This document shows, piece by piece, positions 45,450 to 56,559 of a stretch of 64,000 nucleotides of DNA. Origin of the DNA: Aphanomyces cochlioides (taxonomy: Eukaryota; Oomycota; Saprolegniomycetes; Saprolegniales; Verrucalvaceae). The number at the start of each line of letters is the position of its first letter. Position 1 is the first letter of the stretch. The position numbers and the translations under genes were made by a program. Location: contig JAHQRK010000031.1 in the NCBI GenBank assembly GCA_019828595.1, forward strand, positions 186,001 to 250,000, in the 5' to 3' direction. Under the pieces are notes generated by a model. That model was not told the DNA's origin, did not search any database, and saw only the letters and a program-made list of their open reading frames with translations.

Positions 45450-46011
45450 CGTGAAAACCAAAATGAGACTTTATCCGGAAGTCGCGTATCATTATCCGGT
45501 CAGCCATAATCTCATGTCCGGAAAAATTGGATTAGACCACAATAAATACTTGTATGTTGGGGACAACATCCCCACTTTCATAATCCTGATAGATTAAACA
45601 CTGCGAAGCACTTCCTTAATTGTCAATCCATAAATGCACTTCATTGCCCGAGATCTTATCAACATGGTCTGGTATCCGGATGACAGATATCACCAATTCA
45701 TACTCTTTAAACTTAATTGACTTGGCGTTTCGTAAGCAACGAAGTAGGAAATAATGTGCCCACCGAAGAATCTTCTCTTTAACCCTCTCTCCTTCACTTT
45801 TGCTTGCTGACTTCTTTGCTTTTATTGTCATCGATCAAGTTGCGGATCAATACTGTGTATTCATCCGAAACTCTGAATTATTCGGATTACCAATGATCCG
45901 TATAAATGAATTGGTTATCCGGATATATGCCTCCTGTGAAGCGGTCCAGGGACGCAGTGGACCACGGCAAGAAATGGATCGGATCGAAGGAAACCATTCA
46001 TAGATACAGGC
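45450..46011. other. intergenic, no gene supported
   Basis: Contains recurrent TATCCGG/TCCGGA motifs (about 45475-45530, 45672, 45915), possibly element debris. On the minus strand at about 45476-45460 CTCATTTTGGTTTTCAC resembles an initiator for UFM1. Confidence 0.35.
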
Positions 46012-46431
46012 TTAGAGGGATGTAATTGTCTTGGCGACGTTTGGCTTGATGGTTTCAGGCTCGCGAGGTCTCTTGTTTCGTCGCTCGACGCTTGCGTTCA
46101 CGAGTGCTGTATTGGACGCGTGAATCGCTGCATTTGCTTTGCCAAGCGCTTCAATCTCCTCTCGTAATCTGGATTCCTCTTTTATATACATTTGCTCTTC
46201 GCCAGCGTCCATGAACTCGACTGCGCGCCAATGGAGGTTTCCATGGAGCACTTTGGCGCATTTGAGGTGGTTGCTTTGAAGGCGTCGAAACGACTGCTGA
46301 CGCATGGAAGAGACTCGCTGCTTTTCTTCGTCAGAAATGTGTATCTTGGGGAGTTTCGCGGCCAAAGTTGCAGCGCTGGGAAGACATCGCGCTTGAGGCG
46401 GCGCGAGCAGCATCAGGTCGACCTGCTCCAT
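46012..46431 (-). CDS. hypothetical coiled-coil protein
   Basis: A 139-residue single-exon frame starting MEQVDLMLLAPPQARC. The middle is basic (KIHISDEEKQRVSSMRQQ), followed by a helical, charged stretch (YIKEESRLREEIEALGKANAA) with coiled-coil character and a basic tail (RRNKRPREPE) that resembles a nuclear signal. I recognise no family. TTTTTCATTTATGCAAAT just upstream resembles an initiator, which mildly supports a real gene. It could be a small transcription-related factor, but that is speculation. Confidence 0.5.
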   Translation of the reverse strand: MEQVDLMLLAPPQARCLPSAATLAAKLPKIHISDEEKQRVSSMRQQSFRRLQSNHLKCAKVLHGNLHWRAVEFMDAGEEQMYIKEESRLREEIEALGKANAAIHASNTALVNASVERRNKRPREPETIKPNVAKTITSL

Positions 46432-47178
46432 ATTTGCATAAATGAAAAATAAATAATAATTTTGATAATTTCAGAAAAACGAAGTGTGATTCATGTTATT
46501 TTTGTTTTTGATCCCCAGTTCAACTCGTGCTGATGATCGCAAGTTCGTTGACGTCGCGATTGCGAAGTCCATGTCTAGCCAACAACAGCTCAATAAGTTT
46601 GTGAGCCCATCCAACGCATGCAGTTGTGGCCGCAAGCCATGAATTACTCGCTCTGAAAGAGACTTTGAGCCAATTAAAACGAATTCTTCCATTAATTAGC
46701 CAATGATATATTAATATTACGAAAATTTATATGAATGACGTAGGAGTTTTTCAGGGAAGCAAATATTGCAATTTGACTCCACTCGCGCTGTTCAGAAAAT
46801 CATCCAGATCGACAACGTCTGTCAAGAATATGGCTTGCTCCACTGCCAAACATCTTGAGGATTCTTGGGCTGTTTGGAAAGAGCAAAGTTGATTGAGCTT
46901 GTTTGATGTGTCTGCTTTCTCAACGGAGAAAATTAGATTAAACGAAAGTATACTTATCTCAATTAGAACTCTATTGTTTCAGGTCAATTTTGTAAATTTG
47001 GAATAAAGACATCACTATAATAATATAGTGTGTACAAAAATACTCTTATTAATCCTATAAGCACTTCCAATAAGGTCTATTTTGTAAATAGAGAAGAGTC
47101 TCATTAAATTCCAAAACACAAAGTAAATTATTTGATTTGAATTTCTTTGCGATATCCAAAAGTCAACACCGCCGCAGC
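46432..47178. other. AT-rich intergenic stretch
   Basis: No supportable gene. A 73-codon minus-strand frame (46692-46471) has no recognised domain. Very AT-rich between 46690 and 47160. Confidence 0.4.
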
Positions 47179-47589
47179 ATGAACGCAACTTCGGTGCCAT
47201 ACACGTATCCACCATCATACCAAGGCGTGAATGCCGCAGTGAATGCAAAGTCCAAAGTGTTTTCACGATATCTCGTCTTGGGTATTGCGTCTTTCATGAT
47301 GATTACGTTCACGTGGATGCTCTTTGGTCTGGCATGGAAACGGCCAAGGTGGTGGTTTGCCACTTTGACGCGGTGGTTCCACATCTCGGATCCAGAATCC
47401 ACGTCACAATTGATGGCTCTAGCAGGCTCTTCGCGTGTTCGCCGGCGTGTTCCAGCGAATAGTGCAATGGCGATCTCACTGGAAGCATGGAGAATCCATC
47501 AAGAAGAAAAGCACGAGCCGCCGCCACCGATTGACCAGTTGGAGCAACCGTATTACGTAGCGCCAGCGACACCACCCCAGGAAATATAA
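47179..47589 (+). CDS. small single-pass membrane protein, unknown
   Basis: 136 residues from the ATG at 47179 (MNATSVPYTYPPSY); an upstream extension of 14 codons is open but looks noncoding. One strong membrane helix (YLVLGIASFMMITFTWMLFGLAW, about 34-56) is followed by a basic KRPRWW stop-transfer, then a hydrophilic tail that ends Pro-rich (EPPPPIDQLEQPYYVAPATPP), where PPxY-like motifs may recruit WW-domain partners. The family is not recognised. It converges with the WDR82 gene, with 25 bp between stop codons. Confidence 0.6.
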   Translation: MNATSVPYTYPPSYQGVNAAVNAKSKVFSRYLVLGIASFMMITFTWMLFGLAWKRPRWWFATLTRWFHISDPESTSQLMALAGSSRVRRRVPANSAMAISLEAWRIHQEEKHEPPPPIDQLEQPYYVAPATPPQEI

Positions 47590-47614
47590 CAAAATGAGTG
47601 TCTTTGTCTTAAAT

Positions 47615-48858
47615 CTACGTGGCAGTGGCAGGAGGCATCCACAGGATCGTGTTGGCATGAACGCTGGCTAAAAGATGTCTCTGGGGATTCCATTGCACGT
47701 CAAAGACAGGGCCAATGTGTCCTTTCATGACTGGCACGGTCACAGCACCCGTATTGGCGTTGTACATGCAGACCGTGCCATCGTCGGCGCCGGCAGCAAT
47801 GTAAGCGCCGTCCGGAGAGTACGCAGCGCCAAGTTTCATGCCAGGATTGCTGTGGCTTGCAAAAAGTCGCGTCTTTGTCAAGTACATGAGTTTGGCGGCA
47901 GGAGACGAAAACGTACCAATCGACCTTCAAACGCATCCAACTGAATCAGGACGCCAGACGACGTGTTGAGCAAGATATGTTGCTGGTCTGGACTAAATTG
48001 AATCGCGTGGACATCGACACGGCCGCCTTTGTATTGGCGTGACTGCAACAGTGGACGTAGAGCACTTGAAATGCTTTCTTCGTCGAGAGAAAACTTGGCA
48101 AATGGACCTACGTATACGATGGTTACGGAAAATGTTGAGAGATTGTGTGGGTACCATCATTGAAATTGCGAGCATCATACATGCGCACAAGATTATCACC
48201 TGTGTACACGCCAAAGACAAGACCGTCGCTATCGTAGGCTGCCGCAAGAGCTGGTTTACTTGCGCAGTCCAGCAAGCCCTATTTCTTTTGTTCACGCGAG
48301 CAATTCGGATAAAAATATGAGTACCGTTGCTTCAGCGCATCGGATATCCCACATGCGAAATGTGCCATCTTCAGACGCAGACAGGAATTCGTCCGCTGTA
48401 GGATGCATCATGAGCGATGTGACTCTACGAGGACAACAACATCTCAAGGGAAAGTGGAAAAGGGCCATACCGTTTCTTGTGTCCAGTAAAGTAGCGGAGA
48501 AACTTGTTGTCATATGTGGAATGGTAACGAATCGAGTGATCTTCGGCTTTGTTTTGCGACGTCCAGAGGAGACAGTCTGGATGGTGCGTGTAACGAACAA
48601 GATCTGCGCCAAATCGCTTGGTCAGAATTGTCTTGTGCGTCCTATTCTCGAAGCGTCAGTTTAGCTGCACAATGAAATGGGAACATACGCGCCAGAGATT
48701 GCGTTGATCACGCTCACGACGCCGTCCGAGCGAGAAACTGCACAGAAATTGCCACTTCGATGGAAATCCACGCTATTCATCACTGCATCTTCTTCCCCCG
48801 CAAGGACACGCGCAATCCCATAGCTGCCAACAAGGGCGTCGGTGAACGCCAACGCCAT
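47615..48858 (-). CDS. WDR82: WD40-repeat protein, WDR82/Swd2 orthologue
   Basis: A multi-exon minus-strand gene. Exons read MALAFTDALVGSYGIARVL..DFHRSGNFCAVS, then (after intron 48688-48642) THKTILTKRFGADLVRYTHH..IRYHSTYDNKFLRYFTGHK, then VTSLMMHPTADEFLSAS..FRMWDIR, then LVFGVYTGDNLVRMYDARNF, IQFSPDQQHILLNTSSG, and finally AYSPDGAYIAAGADDG..GPVFDVQWNPQRHLLASV ending in PATAT. The order, the RYTHH and DNKFLRYFTGHK blocks and the length match WDR82/Swd2. The protein is a seven-bladed propeller in SET1/COMPASS (H3K4 methylation) and in PNUTS/PP1 or cleavage-polyadenylation complexes. The ATG at 48858 is the first available. Introns are about 45-50 nt; I did not fix every border. Confidence 0.88.
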
Positions 48859-49406
48859 CGGATTTTGCTTTTTCAAAAATGATCCATAAAACCCTTAACC
48901 CCCAAACCCCCTATCTCGAACCCCTTAACCCCTAAGCCCAATGCAACAGAACAGCAAAACCTTCCAACCCACGCGGCTGTGTCCTTGTTCATGCATCCTT
49001 CCTGATGACCAAACCATGAGCCACGTCAACCTTAGAACATGATATAACTCAACCCCTCGTCCTCCATTAGATGGAAACTTCGAACGGAGGACTCACTGAG
49101 AAGCCTGCATGGAGCAGGGTTGGCAAAATACAAAAAAATAGAGAACTTTCGTAAACCATTTTCCCATTTCCCATAATCCGAAATTTTTCAGGATATATGG
49201 ACAGATTTTACCGGATCATCGTGCAAAACGTCTGAATTTTTCCCTTTTAATGAGGTCAAATTTTGGTTTTATATGGGACACAGTATAGAAAATATTATAA
49301 GACCAAAAAGAGAATTTGTCAGGCAATCTGCACGACGACTCTGTCCTCCAATCAATTTACTGGAAATACTGTAAATGTTCACCAATCTATTCATTTAGTT
49401 TGAATT

Positions 49407-51610
49407 ATGCCGACTGCGGAGAATTTCACGGTGGAGATCGCTCGCCGGAACCGCAAATCCACGCAAACATGGGCGAGCTACTCGTCAGGAATCAATCAAA
49501 TTGTGAAATGGGTCGTGCTCATGGGGAAAGGAGACGAACTATTGAAACCCGTCGCATCTGATGCGACAAAACGCGAACTTCATTTATCTAGGTTTCAATA
49601 CAAGGATTTTTTAGAGTTTATTGTTTGGACTGTGCGACATCGGTCTGTAGAAATTGGTACTTTGTCATCGTACCGCAGTGCCTTGAAAAGCCTGTATAAA
49701 GACGAAAAGGTGCCTTTACCTGACATGTATGAAACCGACATGCAAGAAATATTCTCTGGTAACTATGTAATATAGCAATAAGCTCAATAAATCACTAGGA
49801 ATTCGTAAGACGCTTGCTCGGGATCTTCAAACGGGTCAAAACGACTTTTCGGGGAAACGCCCATTGTCGTTTACCGACCTCAGAAGGCTTGGAAAAGATT
49901 CACTGTTGTTGCAGGACGGAGGTTTTTCTCATTTGTTTCTTTTATTGTCTTGGAATTTAATGTGTCGCTCTGTCTCTACACAGAGCATTCAGTAAGTAAT
50001 TTCATCGGATCCTTTTTCCTGAACATGTACTCAAAGGCTTGATCATATGCTCTGCAGAGAAGACTCAATAGGATTTGTTGTCCATAAAACAAAAACCAAA
50101 CAAGAAGGTATTTGACAAAATAAATATCGAATTAATATTGGTGAAGGGACAAAAAACAAAGACCCCAAACATTGTTACAGCAATCCGTTTCATCCAGAAA
50201 TTTGCTTATTCTTAGCTATCGAAGTCTATTTAGCTTGCACTCCTCAAATTCAACCGACCAATTTGATTCCTGGCTCAAACCACAGTATAATTGTTGTTGT
50301 GCAGTCCTATTAATTATTTGATATATAGGATAGGTTTAGCAAGAGTTTGGCTAAATTGCTTGGGTCTGGAAACAAGAAGGACATTGGGACGCATTCGATT
50401 CGCAAGGGATCTGCCACTTTTGTCTTCTCTGGGGGCACAGGTGGCCCATCTATAGTTAGTGTGTGCCTACGCTGTGGGTGGTCATTCGGAAATGTCATGG
50501 AACGATATTTCCGTTATGAGTCAGCCGGTGATCAATTCACCGGACGAGTTGCTGCCGGTTTACCACTGTCGTACTCATCATTTGCTGCGTTGCCCCCACA
50601 TTTCCCCAACAACGATAACTCAGTCGTCACAGCAGCTCTTTCCATTACATTTCCAACTCTAGTACACGTAAATCATTTGCGTGGAATTTTACGTTTAGCC
50701 CTTGCTTCACTTGTCTTTCATCGCGAGTATTTAATTGAATCCCTGGCATCAACTCATCCCTTGTTGTCGTCACACATATTTCGGAATAGTGCCGTGGTGA
50801 ATGATCTTGCATCTATCCTTCAAGTACGTTAATCATTCTATTATATCTATAGATTTAATTATCGCCACATAGATTGGAGAGATTTCACCGTTCATGATGT
50901 CCACTGGGGTTCCACCACACGTGGAATTGTACAAACAGATTGCACAGAATGAAAAGTCAATCCTCGAAATACCAGAAAAGTCTTGGATGGCGTGCGCGAG
51001 ATTGTGAAAGAGCACAGTCTGGGTGCCGAAAACATTTCGAGAGAGTTTTTGGCTTCAGCAATATCCACCGCCATTGCCGCTGTTCAACATCGTGCTGCCG
51101 GTGGCGATTCTACGTCGCAAGTATCAAAAAATCAAATGGAGTTCGAGATATACCAATGGGGTGATGGCCTTCATAGGCTTCCTGCCGATTTTATTTTCCC
51201 AAGTGTAAATATTGCGACTGCTTGGCAACTGTGGTGGCGTGGAAACTCCCAGAAGAATATCTTGCCTTATCGTTTGATCAATACCAATGATTTACCAACT
51301 CGAAAACAAAAAAAACATATATTACGAGTCGACTTACATTATGACACGTCTCACGAATTTCTACGAAAGCAAAATGGGCAACAGGCATCCAAGAGATGCA
51401 TCAGAGCTTGAGCTTGTCGAGACATTTAAAGTTGTTGAGCCGTTTCTATCCACCTCCTTGAATGACCGACCTAACTGTATTTGTCAACGAAAATTGTCAA
51501 CCTGCGTTCGATTGTACCGAAAGACTGAGGCGCTAAAACATGCAACCAGTTTGAGTGACGACAGCCCAGCCAGAAAGAAGCCAAGATCAACCACAACGAC
51601 GCTTATGTGA
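49407..51610 (+). CDS. Crypton-type tyrosine recombinase with GCR1_C-like domain (probably degenerate)
   Basis: The N-terminal SAM-like part is open at 49407-49775 (TWASYSSGINQIVKW, SYRSALKSLYKDE). After a short gap follow LGIRKTLARDL, SFTDLRRLGKDSLLLQDGG and WNLMCRSVST (catalytic Arg region). An intron-rich stretch leads to 50332-50832, which holds GTHSIRKGSATF (HxxR box) and GNVMERYFRYESAGD with the nucleophilic Tyr, then GRVAAGLP. Further on, HRLPADFIFPSVNIATAWQLWWRGN resembles the GCR1_C DNA-binding domain found in Crypton proteins. These are the marks of Cryptons, which move by tyrosine recombination. At least one frameshift near 50985 and another at about 51290-51400 suggest decay, though unrecognised introns may explain part. 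Start and exon borders are partly uncertain. Confidence 0.8.
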
Positions 51611-52073
51611 TGTTCAGTCGTCTCTACACACTTGTTATAAGCTTCATGAATGAAATTGTACCGTTTTTGTCTTCCTTTGTTTTACGACACCAATTCGTTC
51701 AAATAGATCGTCTTGATCCTGTTCAGGAAGCTTAAATTCAATATAGGAGATTGTCATACCAATTTGTCAACTCTGCGTCATGGTTTGGTCCATGTCCGTC
51801 GGCTTGGCAAGCGCTTTCCACTTGATATGGGCAGCCTATTCTCTTCTCTCGACAGATCGTTCTGAGATGAAATCGAAAGCACCATCTTTTGCAGCCAATG
51901 AGCGTGAAATATTTAATTGATTGGACGAAATAATAGAAGTCAGGATGCCGTCCTGAAAAATTCCAAAGATAACACATTTCCCGAGTGGAAGCGGGAAAAG
52001 GAAATGGGAAATTGCACGTTTTGATATTTTCGTATTCATCGTATCTGACTTTCCTTGCCAAACTTTATACACT

Positions 52074-53465
52074 GGGAGATGCGGGAATTCACGACTTTTA
52101 ATAAAATTATCAATAACTAAAAAAAATATTCCCAAAATTTAAAAAAACGTTTCTAGAAATAGTTCACGCTTTGCGATACGGATGAATTTTATCCGGTCAA
52201 TGTAAATAAACTCGTGGTCGGTGCTCACTGTTCACACATTTTCAGTGCTTGCTTTGCGAAGACTCCATGGTTGATTGTCGTGCCATCGTTGTCAGTGTTG
52301 TCGTCGTTTTCATTGTCGGAGGACGGTTGACCATCGTCAGAAACTGTATCCGATGTAAGAACAGATGTTCTCTGATAACCCGCCTTGTCGCCCCAGTACT
52401 CTATCATAGTAGAAAAATGAGGTGGTTGAAAAGAAGGCGCAGAGTTTCCTGTGGGCGTGGGCAACGCTGGATTTGACAAAGACCAGTCTGTTTTCATTTT
52501 TGAGTACTACCAGTCGATGATTAGTTATGGCAATTTTGATGCATAGAAGACTACCTTATCCTGTATCTGCTTTGCTGTAAACGGTCTGTTCATTGTGGTC
52601 GTCAATTCAGTAGCTAGAATTTCCCATGCGAGCTTCTTTTGACTATTGTTCTTCGTGTCAAAACGAGCTGCGATGTCAGAGTCGAACTTGAGTCTAAAAA
52701 GCTCTCTAACACTGTCCTCGCACCATGATACAGACGGTCCAGGCGACTTTGTTTTCGGTCTTCCATTACTTCGAGACTTTTGGCCTTCGGTCATGTCTTC
52801 ACTGTGTGAGGCAAAACAGGAACAGGCGTGAACCATCCATCCACGAAAAGAGTAGGGGGTAAAGCGTGAACGCCTCCAGTAATCATATCCGGATTACGGA
52901 TGGATGACCAATGAAATTGATTCTTTTTTGGATTACAGGAACGATTTACATTCTTGAACACACAGCGACCATGCCCTTAGAGGATTCTTTTAGGATTATA
53001 TAATCTAAAAAGAAACTTGCAAAACGACCTAAAAAAACCACACTTCCCATACGATTCAAAGCTTGATATTTTAGAACAAGGTACTTAGGAACACTTCATG
53101 AGGATGTCAGTCGAGAAACATCAACTTTTGTTATGTCTTGTTTGGTTTTTTCAACGTCGAAGTCGGAGTTTTTAGAAGTTTTTTTTAACTTTACATTAAA
53201 AAAAACACATTCAAACCATTTCAATCCTGGATTTCATTGTTCTCAGCTGTAGACTGTACTTATAGCTATAAGTTTCAACGAAAAGTAATCGCAATGGGAA
53301 ATGTCTTGGTTAGTTTTTTTAAGCAACAAGTCAGACATTTTGGAACTTTTAGAAACTTTTGTAAATGTTGTATACACCAACTATCATGTAATTTAAAAAA
53401 GTTTGAGCAATATTTTTTTAAATAATGAATTATTTTTTAAATTGTTGATTTCCCGCATCTCCCAG
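52074..53465. repeat. 15-bp inverted repeat ends of a possible 1.4-kb nested element
   Basis: CTGGGAGATGCGGGA (52074-52088) and its perfect complement (53451-53465), with looser AT-rich similarity continuing inward for about 50 bp on both sides. They enclose the SANT-like gene. No clear target duplication is seen. Confidence 0.65.
52225..52794 (-). CDS. SANT/Myb-like DNA-binding protein, transposon-associated
   Basis: Two exons joined by a 48-nt intron (52554-52507, GTAGTC..TGGTAG), giving QIQDK then YSKMKTDW without frame loss. The first exon starts MTEGQKSRSNGRPK (52794; the frame is open to 52836). A SANT/Myb-like module follows: VSWCEDSVRELFRLKF, SQKKLAWEILATELT, FTAKQIQDKYSKMK. The C-terminal half is Pro/Ser- and then acidic-rich (SDDGQPSSDNENDDN). 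Such modules accompany Harbinger-type and other DNA transposons and bind target or terminal DNA. It lies between the inverted 15-mers inside the composite element. The frame is intact, in contrast to its neighbours. Confidence 0.7.
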
Positions 53466-53904
53466 ATGTGTGGATAAACTCACTGCTGTCATGTTTGTTG
53501 CGCCAAGGCTCACTGATGAGCAAGCGATCATCATCATTGCGTACATCATGGACCACCCGACCTCAACTCGCCATTTCCTACATATCATTGATCTTCATCC
53601 GACGGTTCGCATTGGGAAGCCGTCGTTGTGTTGACCTCAAAATTCTATGACATGCACTCACTCATGGGAACTTTGTTCCCACTTGGTCGCTCTCAAACGG
53701 GAACTCTGTTCCCATTTCAGTATAAAGTTCACCAGTGTTACTCGAAAATATGCTTTTACACAGGTTGTCTTGAAATGGGAAATGGGAAAATGGTTTACGA
53801 AATTTCTCTAATCTTCCAATTTTTTTTATCATTTTTCTTTTTAAAAAGTACAAAAAAACTTGTATTTAATTGTATGAAAATGTACTTAATTTATTCTAAG
53901 CATG

Positions 53905-54177
53905 CTAGGCCATCATGTCATCGTTGTCTGAGTCTTCAGCATCGCTGAGCTCAAAGAAAAATTCCTTGAAGGCATTGTAGTTGGATTTGATGTAAACAAG
54001 CTTCTCAACTTTGTCGTGGCTGAGGCGGTTGCGCAATTTCGAGTGAATAAAACCTTGCAGGGAAAATCCCCGTTCAGACACACCAAAAATGAAGATTCTC
54101 AACAAAAAACATGATAGGAGACTACGCCAGTATGCCATTGTGAAGCGCATGCTCAAGGCGGAGCATTTTGGAATCAA
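53905..54177 (-). pseudogene. hAT transposase C-terminal dimerisation fragment
   Basis: The fragment reads SERGFSLQGFIHSKLRNRLS then HDKVEKLVYIKSNYNAF and an acidic end (LSDAEDSDNDD). The block around FIHSKxRNRLSxxxVEKLVYI is the typical hAT family dimerisation motif. The upstream catalytic core is absent between here and the right terminus of the composite, so only the tail of the original hAT transposase remains. Confidence 0.8.
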
Positions 54178-56559
54178 ACTTGAGGCCTACACCGAGGAAA
54201 TCGTGTCAGATTGAGCTAAGGAATAAAATCTAATAAAATACATGTTGACATTGGTTTGTATCTTTTAAAAATATAAATGAAAAAATACATTTAAAAAATA
54301 CTTTTGCCAACCCTGGCATGGAGACTTGACGTTGAACTGTACAAAAAACAATGTACTGAAACCTCTGGAAAATCACAGACATGCTACAAGTTCTTGGAAA
54401 GACGGTAATGGCAATGTGGATTGGAAATTCGTGCAAACTTGTTACGCTGCACATGGAATGCGTTTCTTGCCTTCGACGGCGAAACTGGCTGTAACGATTT
54501 TGTGGGGACATCTTGAAACTTACCCAAGCTTGGTTCGACCACTTCGCATAGACTCTCAAGTGCGATGAACAATCACATTCGCCCATGCGAGGTCGAGGAT
54601 GTGAAAGGCATTGTCGCCACGCTCAACGCCACAGACGATATTGAATCTTGTCGAAATGGAAACATTTTAACCTCTGCATATACTCTGCAAGAAACCACGG
54701 CCAAGCAAGACAAAATCTCAAGTATGTCGTCCCCCTACACGAGGGGAAGTCCAGATCAAATGACCGAGAGGGAAGTGACTATGGCTCTTTTTGGTTTGCT
54801 TTACCTCGCCGCAACTTTAACACTAAGTGTGTACTACTTGACTTTGCTATACTCATCGATGACCAACGACTTATGGTGGCCTTACTTTAACGTATCTGCT
54901 AATCAGTCGTATCTGATTGACGTATACAACGCACAGCTTGTCCTTACGCGTAATGCATCCACGACGCTCGATCTTACATCAAGTGCTTTTGGTATTTCCA
55001 AAGATTACTCAAGGTGCAACACACCAATATTGGTCACTCCTGTGTATCCTCGGATTGTAGTCGATGCATTGAGCCAAGACCTGGCTACGGTCATCCAAGG
55101 CCTTTTGCAAATTTGGGGGCCTCATCAGCTCAACTTACAATATTGCTGGGTGGATTTCAACCGAACATGGGAAGTTGCACACACGGATAAACGTCAGCAG
55201 CGCTGCTACGATCGATATTTAGACAATGCAGCCGTATACTGTGAGTCAATTTGTCGTGTCATCGATTGGGACTACTTTATCACGGGTACTTTTGGCGGCA
55301 TGTTTAATCAATCCATTGGGAATACTCTGAAGAAGTCGCCTGAAGGACGTAATTGGCTCAAGACTACGCCTTATGCCTTTGTGGATGTCGGAAGTGAGGT
55401 CGCTTATTGGCAAAGAGCAGGCATACGACGATATGTTCCCCAGTATACCAATGGGATCACTTTGGGGTTGCGTGAAACTCTTGTTGTTCGAAATGCTTTT
55501 GGAGCTGTACAGACTATATCGCTCAAGCGAATGCAGTATTATCACCGAGGTTATTTCTGGACGACGATGTGGATGTATTGGGGTCCTTGGGGGGATATTA
55601 GCTATGCTAGTCAAGGTTACAGCCTCATCAGGAATCAGGCTTCAGTCTCATGCAACTTTCATGGTTATCCATCTAGTGCTTGCTCCTCGATAGACTTTGA
55701 AATGCTCCTTAATGCGCCAAACACTCCGACGGTCCATCAGATACACGATCATGTAGGGCCGTTAAATTCGATTGACTTGTTGTTTGTCGGCATTCCTCCA
55801 TCATTAAGTCAGTTGTTTTCAGCATTTCAAAGTCGTGTAAATGAACTTATCTTGTCTAGCGACACCTTTGCTTATTTATTGGCAACTACACCCAGTCTAG
55901 CTATTGATCCCGTGCCCTTGCCGTGGCAAGATTCTTCTTTTATGTACTTTGGAGGTGATCCTACCTGTGTTTCTCGCCAGCCTACATCGTTTGTACAATC
56001 GTCATTTTCGTTTTTAGTCTCGTGTACAAAAGAAGATCGCCATGAAGTTTTACTTACACCGCCGGGGACGCTGTTTGGACTCTGGCTAGCGCAATCTCCA
56101 ATGAATGCTTCGTCTATTTGTAAGGTTAGTGCAACTCGCAAGAGCTCATGCAATGCTGTTTTTCTCTCGGCAATGGATGCTCTTGCCATTTTCAACGAGA
56201 CATATCCTCAAAAAAGCCCCTCTTTAAATTTCTTAGTCAATGCAGCCAGCCAATCTATCCTTGATTTGGACGTGAGTATAATTCAGTTTGCAATTAACGT
56301 GTCGGACGGGTCCAACCACTTTCTGCGGCAGAATGTTTTGAACAACGACTTTGCATGGGATGTCTTTGGCTGGATGTACATATACGACTGGGCTGCAGGG
56401 TCTCGTGAAGTGGTTTCGTTCGAGGGCGATACCAATATCATTTCACTTATATCCGACATTTACGAGCCTCTCGTTCACGTCGCTGACACACTGGAAGTGA
56501 CCAAAACTGCTTGTCAATACTTGTGGATTATATCCGTGATCGCAAGTTCAGCGTTGGTA

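Larger units (their letters stand above)
49147..53802. repeat. 26-bp subterminal inverted repeat pair inside the composite
   Basis: 49147-49172 (TTTCGTAAACCATTTTCCC and 7 more bases) and 53777-53802 are perfect reverse complements over 26 bp. The left copy sits 32 bp inside the hAT end; the right copy sits 500 bp inside the other end, next to the remaining hAT coding fragment. Confidence 0.85.
49115..54315. mobile_element. 5.2-kb hAT-bounded composite element (hAT + Crypton + SANT gene)
   Basis: The ends are inverted 14-mers CAGGGTTGGCAAAA (49115-49128) and its complement (54302-54315). On both outsides is the identical 8-mer GCATGGAG (49107-49114, 54316-54323), the target duplication typical of hAT. 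Inside lie a Crypton-like tyrosine recombinase (+), a SANT-like gene (-) between 15-bp inverted repeats, and at the right end a hAT C-terminal dimerisation fragment (-). I read it as a hAT element that lost most of its transposase and acquired other mobile elements. The order of nesting is inference. Confidence 0.88.

Noticed and set aside
48893..48945. Telomere-like C-rich runs (ACCCTTAACCCCC, AACCCCTTAACCCCTAA) upstream of WDR82
   Set aside because: Only a few imperfect units that do not match a regular TTTAGGG array; more likely C-rich promoter sequence.
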